Part shown: one piece after another, positions 42,148 through 55,600 of the stretch
Numbering within the stretch: the first letter of the stretch is position 1
Layout: every line of letters begins with the position of its first letter
Assembly: GCA_022496205.1 (NCBI GenBank)
Contig: WTXD01000028.1
Location: 302,118-366,117 of the forward strand
DNA from: Gloeopeniophorella convolvens
Lineage: Eukaryota; Basidiomycota; Agaricomycetes; Russulales
Reading direction: 5' to 3'
DNA: 64,000 bases
Program-made: the position numbers and the translations under genes
The notes under the pieces: model-generated
Seen by the model: the letters and a program-made list of their open reading frames with translations, nothing else
Told to the model about the DNA's origin: nothing
Database searches by the model: none

Positions 42148-45100
42148 ATGTCCTCACGGGGGGACCCCGTTGACCCGGTACCAGACCGGCCTGCCGCAAT
42201 ACCAACCACGGCGGCTCCTGGTTCCTTTACCCTCAAGCTCACCGGTGCGTTTCCCATTCCTGATTTGCCGATCTACCTTCCTGTGTTCTGTTAAGTGCTG
42301 ATCATGCACGTGAATGGGATAGAAATAACGATCAATTCGGATCCCCGGGGTTCTTACAAGCCCTCCCGGGTCATGGAGCTTCTTGTGGATGGCGACCCCC
42401 GGACGACGACCTTCCGGTTGCGTGAAGGCCAATCGACATTGAGTTGGGAAGTCAAACCGGCTGTGTGCGTGAATTATGTAGAACTTTCGACGTTATTTAC
42501 GAAAGTGCCGCAGTGCCATCACAAATAAGTCTATCATAACGCTTCAGCCATACGAAGCCCGCACGTTGATTCGGAGGAGAAGGGTAGAATCTGTGACTAT
42601 ACAGGGAGATGCGATCTTTCGCTTTTGCTCTGGAAGGGTGGGGGATAAACAGGGTGTGTTCTTCGTGTCTGACTTTCGATACGATTGACAATTTATTCCT
42701 CTCAGCGTACGAGCGCGTCTGCATGGGGTATAGGGTACTTCTTTCTGTGGCTATGCAGCGTGATCCAAGAGTGCGCCTCATCTGCTCCATCATGGGGTGG
42801 CGAACGCTGACCTACATTCACCAAGGCGAGAGACGAAAGCTTACCAGGGATGACTGGGCATATGATCACGCCAGGCGAGAATGGACAAGAGCTTTTCTTC
42901 GGGCCTCATACCGCACCAAATTCCTTCAAGCGGTCCCTCGAATCCTTGATCGAGCTTATGAAACTTTTCCCATCCGAATCTTCGGTATGTCGACGAGACT
43001 GACTGGCATCACGTCCAGCTGACGCCTTCTCTGAGAACTATGAAACAGCGAGGACCACAAGAACTGTCCTGAAAACTGCCTGCGAGGTGAATATATACTC
43101 GCGCTACATTGCAAACGACATCTCACACGCACCGTTGGGAAGTTTATGCCAACCGATGACGTCGAAGAGGATGTACAACATTTGGGCGAACAAATCTGCG
43201 AACTGCTCGTCCACATGCAGGTGCCTAGATACTCCGAACGTCTATTCTCGCAGGTCTATGCAATCCCGTCTATCTTGAATCTGATCACGAACGCTGCGAC
43301 GTTTGCGGAGGACTGTTCAAAACCAGAGTTCAAAGGTACGAGCGTGTTTTGTGGTCCGAAATCTCAGGACTTATACCTGCAAATTGACGTAGAGGACCTT
43401 GGGACAGTCGAGTTACGGAAGGCCTCTCTCGAAGATTACGACCGAATGTTCGCGAGGTTGAAGAGGAACTTCACTGCAGGCAAAGACATCCCGGAATATA
43501 CCGATGTGTACTATAGGAAACAGATTACCCCTACTCCCCTTCTGATCCATTCGTTCGAGGAAGATAGAAAGAGCGGAGCAAATACCGTAGAGCTGGAGCC
43601 AGGTGCGCGGGCCATCTCACGTAAGTGCAGATCCGTCTCGCATCCCTGCCTACCTGTGCGCTGATTGAAGCTCCATGGCAGTGGGCGAAATGGAGAAACT
43701 CTCCAATTCCCTCAACCCAGACTTCACCCCGACAAGCATGCTGAATCAGTGCTGTTTGGAGGGAACGCGCCGAGATGTATTGTATCGGATCATCTCTTGG
43801 TTTAACGACCCCAACGAGCCTAACGTGCTTTGGCTTACTGGTGCCCCCGGGACCGGAAAGACAACGATCGCTTGGAGCCTCATCGCGGAGTTGGAAAAGC
43901 AGCAGCGCTCTGCGGGCAAGTTCTTCTTTCGCCAGAACCAGCATTCGCCATACCAACTCTGGCGAACATTGGCCTATAAGATGGCGAAGTTTCACCCCGC
44001 CATTAAGACCGGGGTCTACAACACGCTGGTCAGCGACAGCGAGGCGCTAGACAGTGTCGACCTCACCTTCGAGAAGCTCATTGTCGGTCCTCTCAAGGCG
44101 TCAGAGGCGCTTCTGGTCAATCGAGGCCCGATCATATTGATCGATGGTCTTGAGCAATGCGCGCAGTGGTATGGTGACTGGAAGACGCTCCTTGAGACAC
44201 TCCCAAAGTGGCTATCTTTACCCCATCATTGCAAGCTCATCGTCACCAGCCGCCCACAAGACGACATACAGAAGGTCTTCGAGGGCAAGGACGTCAAACG
44301 AATCGAGCTTTTGACTGGAGACGTCGACAGCGACACGAACGACGACATTCGCGCGTACCTCACCCATCGCTTCGCTGAGATGCGGAAGCAAGACAAGACC
44401 ATCCCGGAGGACTGGCCGGACTGGGACTCCACTTGGAAGCTGGTCGAGCACGCCAGTGGATTCTTTAAATGGGCTGCCATCGCTGCTGACGGTATCCAGG
44501 CTGCTCTTGCTGACCGCGAGCGCCACCTCTCCATGATCATCGACGGCGGTCCCGCGACCAAATTCGACTCTCTTGACGAGTATCTCGAGGAGATACTGCG
44601 CATGGCGTTTGAAGAGAGCTCTGCCGAAGCTTTCCGGGCTACCATGGGCACCATCGCACTCAGCAAGGAACCCTTGACGATGAACGACCTCGAACACTTC
44701 CTCGATGACCGCTTTCCCTCGGATTCCGGAGTCTCGCTCGAGGACACCTGCTACAAGCTTCTGCCAATGGTCTCGATCAACGGAGACAACAAGTCGCTCA
44801 CGCTGCGTCACAAAGTGTTCAAAGAGTATCTCACGGACCCCAAGCGCTGCGCGCTGTCAGACAGCGCATTCCCCATCGACCAGAGCCAAGCTCATCGGAA
44901 GATGACCGTATCATGCCTCAAGGTCATGCAGAAGGGACTCAAGTTCAACATCTGTGAACTAAAGTCGTCATACATGATGAACTTGGAGATCGAAGACAAA
45001 GACGCAGTTCTGGAGAAGCATATCCCGTCGTATTTGGCCTATGCTTGCCAGTTTTGGGCAGATCATCTCCGCGGAACATCCGCCACCGAGAAACGCGACA

Positions 45101-48100
45101 CTGAAATCGTCAACTTGTTGCGGAACTTCCTCCACATACACATCCTCTATTGGTTGGAGGTGCTCAGTCTCCTCGGCAAGTCGAATGTTGCTTCCAGGTC
45201 GCTCTTGGCTGCAGCGGAGTGGCTCGAGGTGCGTCCGTATGCTTTCTTCGATGCAACGTCGGCGCTAAACTTCACATAGACCACGGATAAAGATCTGTCT
45301 CTCCTTGCTGCCGATGCGAGTCGGTTCGCTCTCACCTTCGCCGACGTCATTGCCGATAGCGCACCACACATCTACATGTCGGCTCTTCCGTTTACTCCTC
45401 CTTCCTCCCTTCTTTATAAACGCTACCACGAGCAATTTCCTCGCACGATCAAGGTTTTGCATGAGGAAGAGATCAGATGGCCTGCTATGCGGTTCTCCAT
45501 CCCGACAAACAATAGCGTCTACGCCGTATCCATCCACCCTGATGGCAAGAGACTCGCAGCGGGCATGTCCTCGGATACGAACGTGCTCGTCATTGCAGTA
45601 GCCACCGGGGAGACCTTATTCAAGCTGGCTAACCATGGATCGACTGTCCGCGCCGTTGCGTATAGCCCGAGTGGCAAACGCATCGCAACTGGTACGATCC
45701 TTGGAGTGGGGCGACCTCCGTCAGATCTAACCTCTGTACCAGGCTGCGACGACAGGCGTCTGAGGATATTTGAAGCTGAAAATGGCGCGCTCATCTTTGG
45801 CCCATTTGAGCTTCACTCGGATTGGATACGGAGCATCGCGTGGTCCACGGACGGCCAGCGGTAGGTCGGATGAAATCCGATATCGGAATGAGGCTGACGG
45901 CCCTGTCGCGATCAGGATTGTCACTGGGTCCGATGATAGAAGAGTCAAAGTAGTGGCTGTAGAAACAGGGCAAGTCATCTACGACACGGCGTTCCACAAC
46001 GATCGGGTTCGCGCGGTCCTCTACACGCAGGAGTCCTTCATGTCGGCCTCTGATGACAGGTACGCGTCGGACTCGTTTATCACCTCGTTACGCTGACCAG
46101 CGGGCGGCAGGACTGTGAGAATATACGATGCGGCGACAGGCGCTGCGTCTGGAGAAGCCTGGGTGACTGGTCAAACCGGCTACATCAGGGCCATCGCCAT
46201 AACTCCGGACTACAAGATCCTTGCGGCTGGTAGTGATGATTCCACCATCGTTCTTTATAACATGGAAACAAGGGCCATGATTGGGCAACCCCTCAGAGGC
46301 CACATCGGGGTGAGTTGTCCATTCAATTTTCTTATTCCGGAAACGTCTGAGGGGTGCGTAGTCAGTACGGGCTCTAGTATTCTCCAAAGACGGCCAGCGA
46401 CTCGCTTCGGGCTCCGAGGACTATACGATCCGACTATGGGATGTCCAGACTGGCAGGAAGCTCTGTGACCCTCTGCACGGGCATACCAACTATGTGGCTG
46501 CGCTCAAGTTTTCTCCTGATATGAAGCAGCTCATCTCGGGTGGGTCTTCTTTCACGACTGAGGAATTCGGTCGTTGACATAGTATGCCACCTGGCCCAGG
46601 CGGCGAGGATTACTGTATCAGGTTCTTTGATATGGATTCACTACCCCTCTGGGGTAAATCCTTGGGCGGAACTGGCCCATTCAGAGCCGCGCGGTCGATC
46701 GGCGACGGTAGCACCATCCTCGCATGTGACGGTTCGAGCTTCTGGCGGTGGGACATGAAGGAAGGGCAAGTCGAAAACAAACCTCTTGAAGACCACACGG
46801 AGCACTTGACTGGCATGCAGTCCGCAGCCATATCACCTGACGGAAAACTCGTCGCCACGGCTGCGGGGGATCAGGCTGTGATTATCTGGGACGCCGAGGG
46901 CGGAAAGGCCTTGTGGGGCCCCCTGGAGGGCCATATGGATGACATCTACGCTCTCAGCTTCTCCTACGACGGCAAGATGGTGGCCTCTGGGAGTGACGAC
47001 CAGAAAGTGTGGGTCTGGTCTGCGGTGACGGGGGAGAGGGTCTGTGGCCCGTTGGAGGGCCACACTGGAAGCGTCAGAGGCATTTGCTTCAGGTATGTGG
47101 TGTCTCCTGATGCTCCGCGAACTTGAGCCCGACGTGTGCCCTATGTCCAGTCCCGATGGGAAACAGGTTGCCAGTGGTACGTCCCACCCTTGTGATGAGC
47201 CATCCTCGTATGACTCACGAGCCGTAGGTTCTAACGACAACACAGCTATCATCTGGTCCGTTGAGAGCGGAGAGAAGGTACACGAGCCATTGGAATATCA
47301 TCGAGATTGGGTACGCTATCCCAAAATATCTCGACACACCCCAAGAGCTCACGAGCACGCCAGATATACGGACTTGCGTATTCACCGGACGGACTCTACC
47401 TCGCGACTGGGAGTGACGACTATTCCGCTGTCATATGGGACGTTGCGACAGGCGAGCGTGTGTTCACCCACCTGATGGGACACGGCGGATATCTGAGGGC
47501 CGTGAACTGGTCTTCTGATTCCAAACGAATCGTCACTGGGGCCCTAGACAACACCATTCGTGTATTCGATGTAGAGGCAGGGACGCTCCTCTGCGAGCCT
47601 TTGACGGGTCATTCGAACACAATCACCGCTGTAGCCTTCTGCACGTCGTTATTCAACGAGGGTCACGAAGTCCTCTCTGGTGAGAAGAGCCCATATCCCT
47701 TCGCACTTTGCGCTGACAGCAATCTCAGCGAGCCTGGATGGAACTGTGAGAGTGTGGACATTGACTCAGGTGAGGGGCTTCACGAAAATGCGAACCTTCA
47801 ACAACCACATCGATTGGGTACGTGCCGGTATCTGATTCTCATGGAGCCCATGCACATCTTGGTTCAGGTCCACTCCATCGCGGTATCTCCCGTCGATGAT
47901 CTTATCGTATCCAGCGACGACACTGGCAAGGTAGTCGTCGCAGACATCGTCACCGGCGACCTCAAGAATTCCTGGGATGCTCACAGCGACTGGATACGCT
48001 GTGTGGCAATTTCTGCAGACGGGAAGAAGATAGCAACATGCTCCGATGACCGCACCATCAGCATATGGAACATCAACGACGGCGAGCGCCTTGTAGGTCC

Positions 48101-49076
48101 CTTTGACGGGCACACAGGAGCTGTGCTGTCAGTGGAGTTCTCTCCGGGCGGGAACTTCCTGATATCAGGTACTTTACCTTGAGACTGGCGTATCCACCGG
48201 GTCATGTAAATGTCTACAATAGGAAGCGAAGATACTACCGTGCAGGCCTGGGACATCCACCCGAAATTCAGCGCGCTCAACAACCCGCTCACTATATACC
48301 GTGGTCACAAAGGCGCCGTGAACGCGGTCGCATACGCTCGCGGAGGAAGCTTGATCGTCTCTGGCTCTGCAGATGCTGAGATAGCAGTGTGGGAGGGGAC
48401 AGTCAGCGACCGGCCGATCATGCGGTTCGGCGGACACGAGGGCGCCGTCCTCTCGATCCGCGTCTCTGGCGAGAAGATATTCTCAAGTTCGGAGGACAAG
48501 ACCATCCAGATATGGGATCTGTCTACCGGGCGCTCTCTGGTATCCATTATCCACGGCCATACGGCACCGATCAACGCCATCGCGTTGTCTCCTGACGGAA
48601 TGAGGGTCGTCTCTGCCTCGGACGATGCAAGCTTGCGGATCTTCGACACGGAGACCGGCGAACCATGCACGATGCCCCAGCGCACGTCCTCCCGACTCCT
48701 CTCGGTCGCTCTGTCCCGTGACGGCGCGCTCGTCGCATGTGGCGGTACTGATGCGTCCGTGCTCGTCTGGCGGGTTGACATGATACGGCGCGCTGTCTGG
48801 CCTGACGGCTTCATCCGGAAGATCCGCAAGTTGGAGTTCTGCATGGTGGACGACCAAGGGGTGTTTTCAGACTTCTCCGTACCGGACGGCGGGTGGCTGC
48901 GTGGATCGAAGAGCGAAGCCATGGTGTGGATCCCTTCGGTCTACCGGACCGGCTTGTGGACGCCGCGGACAGTGGGTATACTAGGGGCATTGGAGACAGC
49001 GCTGGATTTGAGGAGCTTTGTACACGGGACGAGATGGGAGCAGTGCAGGGTTGAGGTGTCTGCTAGTAAATCTTAG
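42148..49076 (+). CDS. C2-like / NACHT / WD40 STAND NTPase, second locus
   Basis: Star­t MSSRGDPVDPVPDRPAA at 42148. A C2-like region (FTLKLTG / VLIMHVNGIEITI, then VMELLVDGD) shows the same G|T(T/G) intron position as the gene at 24132. Exons between 42526 and 43674 are only partly resolved (AYERVCMGYRVLLSVA; QHLGEQICELLVHMQVPRYS). NACHT at 43675-45228: P-loop GAPGTGKTTIAWSLI, Walker B IILIDGLEQC, LIVTSRPQDDI, helical AAA-lid-like part. After the intron 45229-45279 come SAPHIYMSALPFTPP and about 14 divergent WD40 blades (45376-48800) cut by short introns, mostly at the ASG/S turn (e.g. KMVASGSDDQKVWVW; KKIATCSDDRTISIWNI). The C-terminus GGWLRGSKSEAMVWIPSVYR and LDLRSFVHGTRWEQC matches the gene at 18102. 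Unlike that gene its blades are old and diverged. Probably functional; the N-terminal gene model is weak. Confidence 0.82.
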
Positions 49077-49571
49077 AGGCGCTGTTCTACGTGAGGGGCT
49101 AGAGGGAGTGGTCCGGTATGTTTGTAAGAGTTATTCAGGGACATCGATCTGAGTCGGTGTGGGCAAATGCATTGATTTTGTACCTTGGTACTCTCTCAAT
49201 TTCAAGTTGCTCTCAATTATTGGGCCGTCGTCGGAGTGGGGTCGGAGCTCGTCGGAGCTCGTTTGGTTTCGCGGCGAAACCCGATCCGAGCGACCCCGCC
49301 TGCGGTGGTAGCTTTGAAAAAGACTGCAGAGTTGCCAATTGCTTCCATGGGAGTCACTAACTCTAGTATCACTCCCGTCGACTGTCACTGATACCAGGAG
49401 TTTTACCTCTTGAGAAACTCTCCCTTTGACGCGCACGACGCCTTGGGGGTTACAGTCACGACAGTTAAACGTTAAACTTAAACGTTAATCTATGCATCCC
49501 AAATTAGAATCCAACGAGTCTCATCAGGAGGGAAGACAACTCACGCGGGGCCGGCAAGTCACCCCTATAAA
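49077..49571. other. Intergenic: upstream of F-box gene
   Basis: No gene. CTATAAAA (49565-49572) is a TATA-like box that runs directly into the first ATG of the following ORF. Confidence 0.45.
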
Positions 49572-51428
49572 ATGTTACAAAAGGCGCGTGTTCCCAACCC
49601 CTGCTACAATGGGTCTGCACCGAATACTGACTCAGAAAGCAGCGGTCAGTCTTATTGGACGGAAAGTCTCCAGCTACGCGAAAAGGCCCTAGAAGATGCG
49701 GTCTTCCTCGAGAAGGGTTCCCCTGCGGTCGCATGCGACGAAACTCTCAGAATATTCGAAGAAGATATCAAGGCTGTCACAGACACGTTGCTTCCCGCGT
49801 TCAAAGAACGTCGAAACGCAGCCTCTCCGACCGCAAAGTTCCCGGCTGAAGTTCTTGTCCTCATATTCAAGGAGTGTCAAAGTATGACGCTCGCCGATCT
49901 GCGATGCAAAATAGACCTGGGCCGTGTCAGCGAGCTCTGGGGTGGAGATCCTGCGTTCAGGCTGGCGCGCAAGATGTGCGCGCAGGTGTGTCGGCGCTGG
50001 AGGAGCATCGTGCTGCGCACGCCTTTGTTGTGGAAGGATATATCCGTCGAATCGGGCCCCGACTTGCTCCCAACGATGCTCAGCCGCGCGGGCTCGTTCC
50101 CCGAGATCACATTTTTCGGCCGTCTACTGCGACGTTGGGAACCCCTTTTGCTGAAGGGGATCCCTCCCACTATCGACTTCTCGCGGGCATCCGAAATATC
50201 GCTGCATTCACACGACAACCCCCAATTGCTCGCATCGTTTCTAAACAACTACCGCGTGCATGCACCGCATCTGAAGATCCTTAAACTGTCTAGCCAACAC
50301 GGTGAACACATCCTAGATTCGGACCGTCCCCCACTGCCCCGTTTTCTCAAGAACTCCCCGCAGCTCCAGTGCATCGTCTTGGAGAACCTCCCTGTGGTAG
50401 ACTGGAAGCCGCTTTCGGGGCCGGCAAACCACCTTGTGCGTCTTGAAGTCGTCAATTACCCCGCATTCAGCACAGCCATCATTCCGAATCGCATCGGGGA
50501 TGCGCTGAAGCTATTGGAGTGCACCTCGGCGCTGGAAACACTCGCCCTCGTTAACTGTTTTCCAACCAACCAGCCTGACAGCACCGTGGGGCCTGCCTCT
50601 GCGCCAGTCGCGACACTCCCCCGCCTCCGGCGCCTCATCCTCGAAACCTCGATGCGGAACGGCCTTTACCTCCTCGATCATGTCGACTTTCCTGGCGAGA
50701 CCCGAGTCCGGGCTCAGCTGTGCGGCGGGATCATCGACGAGCCAACCATCATCTCCCTCGTCCAGCGCGCATTCCGGTACTTCCATCCAGGTACTACCAC
50801 GACGCCACCCGGTGGTTCTTTCGCCTTTCTCAAAGACCCGACGACGGGGATGCAAGTGCTGGGGCACTTCGAGCCGCACATACCGCTCGTGTCGCCCGCC
50901 GAGGCCTGGGAGGAAATGCGTGCCGAGACGGACGTGAGCTTGACCTTCATCACACAATTCCACGGCGTAGACCCGGACAACGTGCTCCGCGCCGCGGCCG
51001 ACGCGCTGCCGGAGTCCTTCGCGCTCTCTCTCGCGCTCTCGTGCACGAGTGCAGACGTCTGGCGCGCGCTCGCGCAGCGCTTCCCCCGCGCGCGCGAGAT
51101 CACCGCCTTTGGCCGGTCCGCAGCCATCGCGCTCGGCGGCGCGCTCAAGCCGACGGCGCGGAGCGTCAAATCAGTTCCCTTCCCGGCGCTGGCGCACCTG
51201 CAGCTCCTGGCGTCGCAGTTCCACATCGGCGAGCTGCACAGGATGCTGGTGGCATTCCGGGCGCGCATGCGGCTCAACCGGCGGCTCGGGCGGCTGTCGG
51301 TGAACGCAGAGTTTCATGAAGCGGACATGTTTATGTATAGCATGCAGGAGGTTGCGGATGACGTGGGGAAATTCGAAGAGGGATACGGTTGGAGATGTGT
51401 TTTTCGTAAACTTGCTCCCAGATCTTGA
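49572..51428 (+). CDS. F-box protein
   Basis: Open frame of 618 residues. After a coiled N-terminal region (LREKALEDAV, then FEEDIKAVTDTLLPAFKERR) comes an F-box-like motif AKFPAEVLVLIFKECQ and VCRRWRSIVLRTPLLWKDIS (about residues 90-160), the arrangement usual in agaricomycete F-box families, then Leu-rich repeats (LKILKLSSQ, LQCIVLENLP, LPRLRRLILETS) and a C-terminal RSVKSVPFPALAHLQLLASQ. The ATG at 49572 touches a TATA-like sequence, so the real start is probably different (perhaps a short first exon beginning near 49610, MGLHRILTQ). A remnant of a close paralogue lies at 58072-58462 on the minus strand. SCF adaptor by family; target unknown. Confidence 0.75.
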   Translation: MLQKARVPNPCYNGSAPNTDSESSGQSYWTESLQLREKALEDAVFLEKGSPAVACDETLRIFEEDIKAVTDTLLPAFKERRNAASPTAKFPAEVLVLIFKECQSMTLADLRCKIDLGRVSELWGGDPAFRLARKMCAQVCRRWRSIVLRTPLLWKDISVESGPDLLPTMLSRAGSFPEITFFGRLLRRWEPLLLKGIPPTIDFSRASEISLHSHDNPQLLASFLNNYRVHAPHLKILKLSSQHGEHILDSDRPPLPRFLKNSPQLQCIVLENLPVVDWKPLSGPANHLVRLEVVNYPAFSTAIIPNRIGDALKLLECTSALETLALVNCFPTNQPDSTVGPASAPVATLPRLRRLILETSMRNGLYLLDHVDFPGETRVRAQLCGGIIDEPTIISLVQRAFRYFHPGTTTTPPGGSFAFLKDPTTGMQVLGHFEPHIPLVSPAEAWEEMRAETDVSLTFITQFHGVDPDNVLRAAADALPESFALSLALSCTSADVWRALAQRFPRAREITAFGRSAAIALGGALKPTARSVKSVPFPALAHLQLLASQFHIGELHRMLVAFRARMRLNRRLGRLSVNAEFHEADMFMYSMQEVADDVGKFEEGYGWRCVFRKLAPRS

Positions 51429-52654
51429 AGTGGTTGCATGGGTGCACTTGGACGTGCGTCCGAGGGGCTTCTTTCGCCGCCCTTCGAAAGACTCTGCGCT
51501 GGCTCTCTGCGATTCACACCGTGTGTAGATACTGTTGCTTGCGGTCAGAGTAACTGATCGAATGACGCTGGATATCTGTTGGTTAGTAGCACGACTGGAG
51601 GGGTATGATGCTGGAAGCCGGGCAACACGAACGCGGGTTCGACTTGTGACGTCAGAAGGCTGACGTCGGGGCAGCTGCAAGAACTCTCAGTTGACAGGAA
51701 GTTGACTGGAAAGCCACGAAGGCCGCATGTGGACAACGTGCCCGACGGATGACGCTGGAATAGGGGAGAGTGCGGAGGGCGCTGAGAGTCACGGGAGCGG
51801 AGAGTCACGAGACTTGTAACGTAGAGACGCACGCAATGTACGGGAAAACCCCGAGACTTCCCCTCCTCGCTCGTCGCCGCCGGCAGCTACGCTGCCTCCA
51901 ACGCTCAGAAAAAAAAGGCCCAGCCAACCCAGATCTCATGCCGACTGTCTGGCATTCTTGGCAGAAATTTGTGTAAGGCAGTATTAACGGTGCGGGAGGA
52001 CAGGAGTGTGTGCAGGACAACTCCTCGACAAGTCGGGGACAACTTGAACTACCGATAGCCACGTGTAATATTATTCGAGAATCCATGTGCTGGACTTAGC
52101 CAACTCTAAGTCTCTAAGGTCTGCTTTAGGAGAAAACCGAAAAGGGAGTCGCGTTTCGCGACAGCTCCCGCCGCGCGAAAAGATTATGTAAGCCTAGCGG
52201 TCAAAAATACTATCGACTCTGTGCTGCAGTGACTCTACATCGCAGACACAACCTTCGGAGGCGTGTTCATAGTAAAGCCTCATGGTCTGAGGGCACATGC
52301 AACTTCGAGCGCATGCAAACTTGTTCCGGCTCCAGGCTGGCCTCGTGCGCGTGACACATTCTTCACAGAGCTGCTCGGAAGCGCGTAGTAGGGGTATTAC
52401 TTTCACACTGGCACCCCGTGTCGCCAAGTCGGCACCCTTACATTCACTGTTCGGAGACGCGGCCATGTTCGTGCTGCCAGCAGTGTGTCTTTATTTAGAA
52501 CGAAGGGCTGGCACGCCCAGCTCCGCAATGTAAAGCCTACTATCGGTGGATTTCACACAGAGTGTGATTACGGCGCTCAAACCTTGGTTTCATTCCCCCC
52601 ATCGTCGTTTATCGGTCCCTAGGATTCTGTCTCTAGTACTTGACTCAGCGGACT
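51429..52654. other. Intergenic, no gene supported
   Basis: 1.2 kb between the F-box and CHAT genes. The first 100 bp (51429-51530) are similar to the 3' flank of the F-box remnant at 58072-58230. The rest shows only short random ORFs. Confidence 0.45.
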
Positions 52655-55600
52655 ATGGGAGGTGAGCTCCGACAGATGGTGCCATTCTAGCAATCCCCGC
52701 GTTAACGACGATCCGAATAGATCCCATTTCCTCAAGTCTTGACGCTGACATCGAGCGAGGTCACCAGGCGCTGTCTTTATTGTTCAAGCGACCTCACCCA
52801 TACCGTCCTCATGCTCTCCTCGCTGTTGCAGCGGCTCGGCACTACCGCTACCATCTCGCTCACAAGAAGGACGATCTCGACGTTGGCATTCTCCTCCTTA
52901 CCGAAGCTCTGCTCCTTCCCCTCCGCCCCATCTCCGGCCGCTGTCTGAACGTCGCGTACGCTCTCTACAGACTTGCGTCAGCATTACTCTGGCGATTCAA
53001 TTTCCAGGGTCAGCGAGACGACCTGACCTGCGCTGTCACGTACTTCCGCCATCTGTTACCCTTGCCGCCAGACATACTCGGGATCAGCCCGCTGGAACTG
53101 CAGTTCCAGCTCGCTAGAGCGTTAGCTCAAGAAGCACAACTGGGATCATTTGTTCACCTCGACGACGTAGAAGAAATGTTGATTGTTCTTCGAAAGCACG
53201 CTGCTGGGGACGCCTCGAGCACATACATAAGACCCATCGTCTACACGATCGGGCAGATATTCATGCCGAGGCTCACCCAAAGCAGCATACCTGACGATTC
53301 GGAGCGGCTGCTCACACTCCTTGATGAGGTGGAGACTGTTCTGCCACGCAGGTCGCTTCCGGACATCCGCATTTTACAAGGCATGCTCCTCATGTGGCGC
53401 TTCCAACTGACCAGTTTGGACGGCCACGGAAGAGCAGCGGCTGCACGCTTCCAAGAAGCTCTCTCTCTCCTGGAACCCGGCCATCTTATGCGTCCAGCCG
53501 CACTGATGGGCCTTGCGACTGTCTTGCACCATCGCTTCACGCATGACAAGCAGCCGCAGGTCCTCGAAGAGGCTATTTCCCACTCCCGTGCGGCCCTTTA
53601 TTCTTTTCCTCCCGGGGACCCACTGCGCCCCGTGTGCCTCTCCCTCCTTGCCGGCTCCCTGAACGCTCGTTTCGCATTCTTCGGAAGCCAGAGGTCCTTG
53701 AAGGAAGCCGACTCAGCCCTCTATGATGCGCTTAACCAAGACATGCCAGAATCCATAAGAACGGTTGTGCAGAGCACCACCTATGAGGCGGGGCTCAGTC
53801 AGGGCGGGTTCCAGAGGACCGACTCTTTGGAGGAGGTTGTACAAGAAATAGACGCCCAGCAAGCTCGCCTTGCGAACCTTCCGCCATCCCACTCGGACCA
53901 GCTGGACATTCTGCGTTCGCTCGGCCATCTCTTCAAGGCGAGGTTCCGGCACACCACCGACTTGGCAAATCTCGGCGAAGCGATCCAATATCACACTATG
54001 GCTCTCACCGCATCGCCGCCCGACCATTACGCACGAAGGCTATCGCTCTTTAGCCTCGGGGAGGCTTCACAAGAGATGTTCCTGCACACAGGATATGCGC
54101 CCTACCTCACCGAGTCCATCGAACACTGCCGCGAGGCGCTCAAGATGTGCCCGCCTGGGCAGGTGTCCCGCTTCGAGCCGCTACACACGCTGGCGATATC
54201 GCTCAGCCTGCGCACTGCAGAGCAGCACCAGCGTGCGGACTTCGAAGAGGCGATGACGCTCTTCCGCTCCGCCTTTAACGAGGTGTCCGCCGGCGCCCGT
54301 GAGCGGCTCACCACCGCTTACCACTGGGCGACATTCGGACGCCTCGCGCACCACCCGAGCACGCTGCCAGCATACCAGAGCGCGGTGACGCTGCTGCACG
54401 AGGCGCTCGCCGTGGCGCCGCAGCTCGAAGTGCAGCAGCGCGTGCTCCGGGGCACGTGGGGCGCGCGTGCAGCGCTGCCGCTCGAGGCTGCGTCGTACCA
54501 GATCGAGTTCGGCATGCTGGCACGCGAGAAATACCAGGTCGAGCCCGGCATGCTACAGCGCGCGGTGGAGACACTCGAGCGGGGCCGCGCGCTTCTCTGG
54601 ACGGAGATGCGTGGGTTCCGCCCGTCGCTGCATGCGCTGCGCGCGGCGAAGCCCGCCCTGGCCGCGCGGCTCATTGCGGTCGACCGTGAGCGCGAGGGCA
54701 TTGCGACGTCCGCGGAGGCGGGGTCGCCTGCGCAGCCGCAGCAGGGTGACTATCACACGACTGACGCGTTCAGTCAGGTGATGGGGAGGGCGCACGTGCT
54801 CGAGCGCGAGCGCGAGCAGGTGCTCTCCGAAATCCGAGCAGTCACGGGTTTCAGGGATTTCTTGAGAGCTGTGCCTTTCAACACCCTGCAGACGGCTGCT
54901 TCGGGTGGGCCGGTCATCATCATCAATCACTGCCGCTTCCGCTGCGACATCATCATCGTCCTTTCCGATGCACCACCTGTCCTCATTCCCACTGCAGAAG
55001 ACTTCTACGCCCGCGCCAATGGCATGAAGGAGAAGTTGCTCGAAACACGCGCGAAATATGCTCTAGAGTCGAAGCAGTACCAACGCGCGCTGCGTTCCGT
55101 CCTCGAAGATCTTCACGAGTTCGTAGGCCAGCCAGTGATCGACAAACTCCGTGATCTCGCGATACCCGAGCAATCCCGTGTGTGGTGGTGCCCGACATCC
55201 GTCTTCTGCTCTCTTCCCCTGCACGCTGCCGGGCCGGTCTCCTCGGATAACGGGATGAAACAGTACTTCTCGGACATCTACATCTCTTCGTACACCCCGA
55301 CACTCTCTGCCCTGATTGAGGCCCGGGAACGCAGCGCGCGCGCCTCAGGGCCGCCTTCTTTGTTGATCGTGGGGCAGCCCGACATCACTCTCCCCGGAGT
55401 GCGGGGCGAAATCAAAGTCGTGCGGGGGATCGCGACCTCGGGAACCAGCCTAGTCGGGCGCGATGCGACGCGCGCCACCGTCATGGACCACCTCCCGAAG
55501 CACACCCTGGCGCACTTTGCGTGCCACGGGTCGCTGGAGCTAGAGAAGCCATTCGACGCGTCATTCGTGCTCTATGACGACGAGGGCCTCACGCTGCTCG

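Noticed and set aside
53241..54930. Minus-strand ORFs opposite the CHAT gene
   Set aside because: Antisense shadows; the plus strand carries an uninterrupted 1076-residue protein with catalytic motifs.
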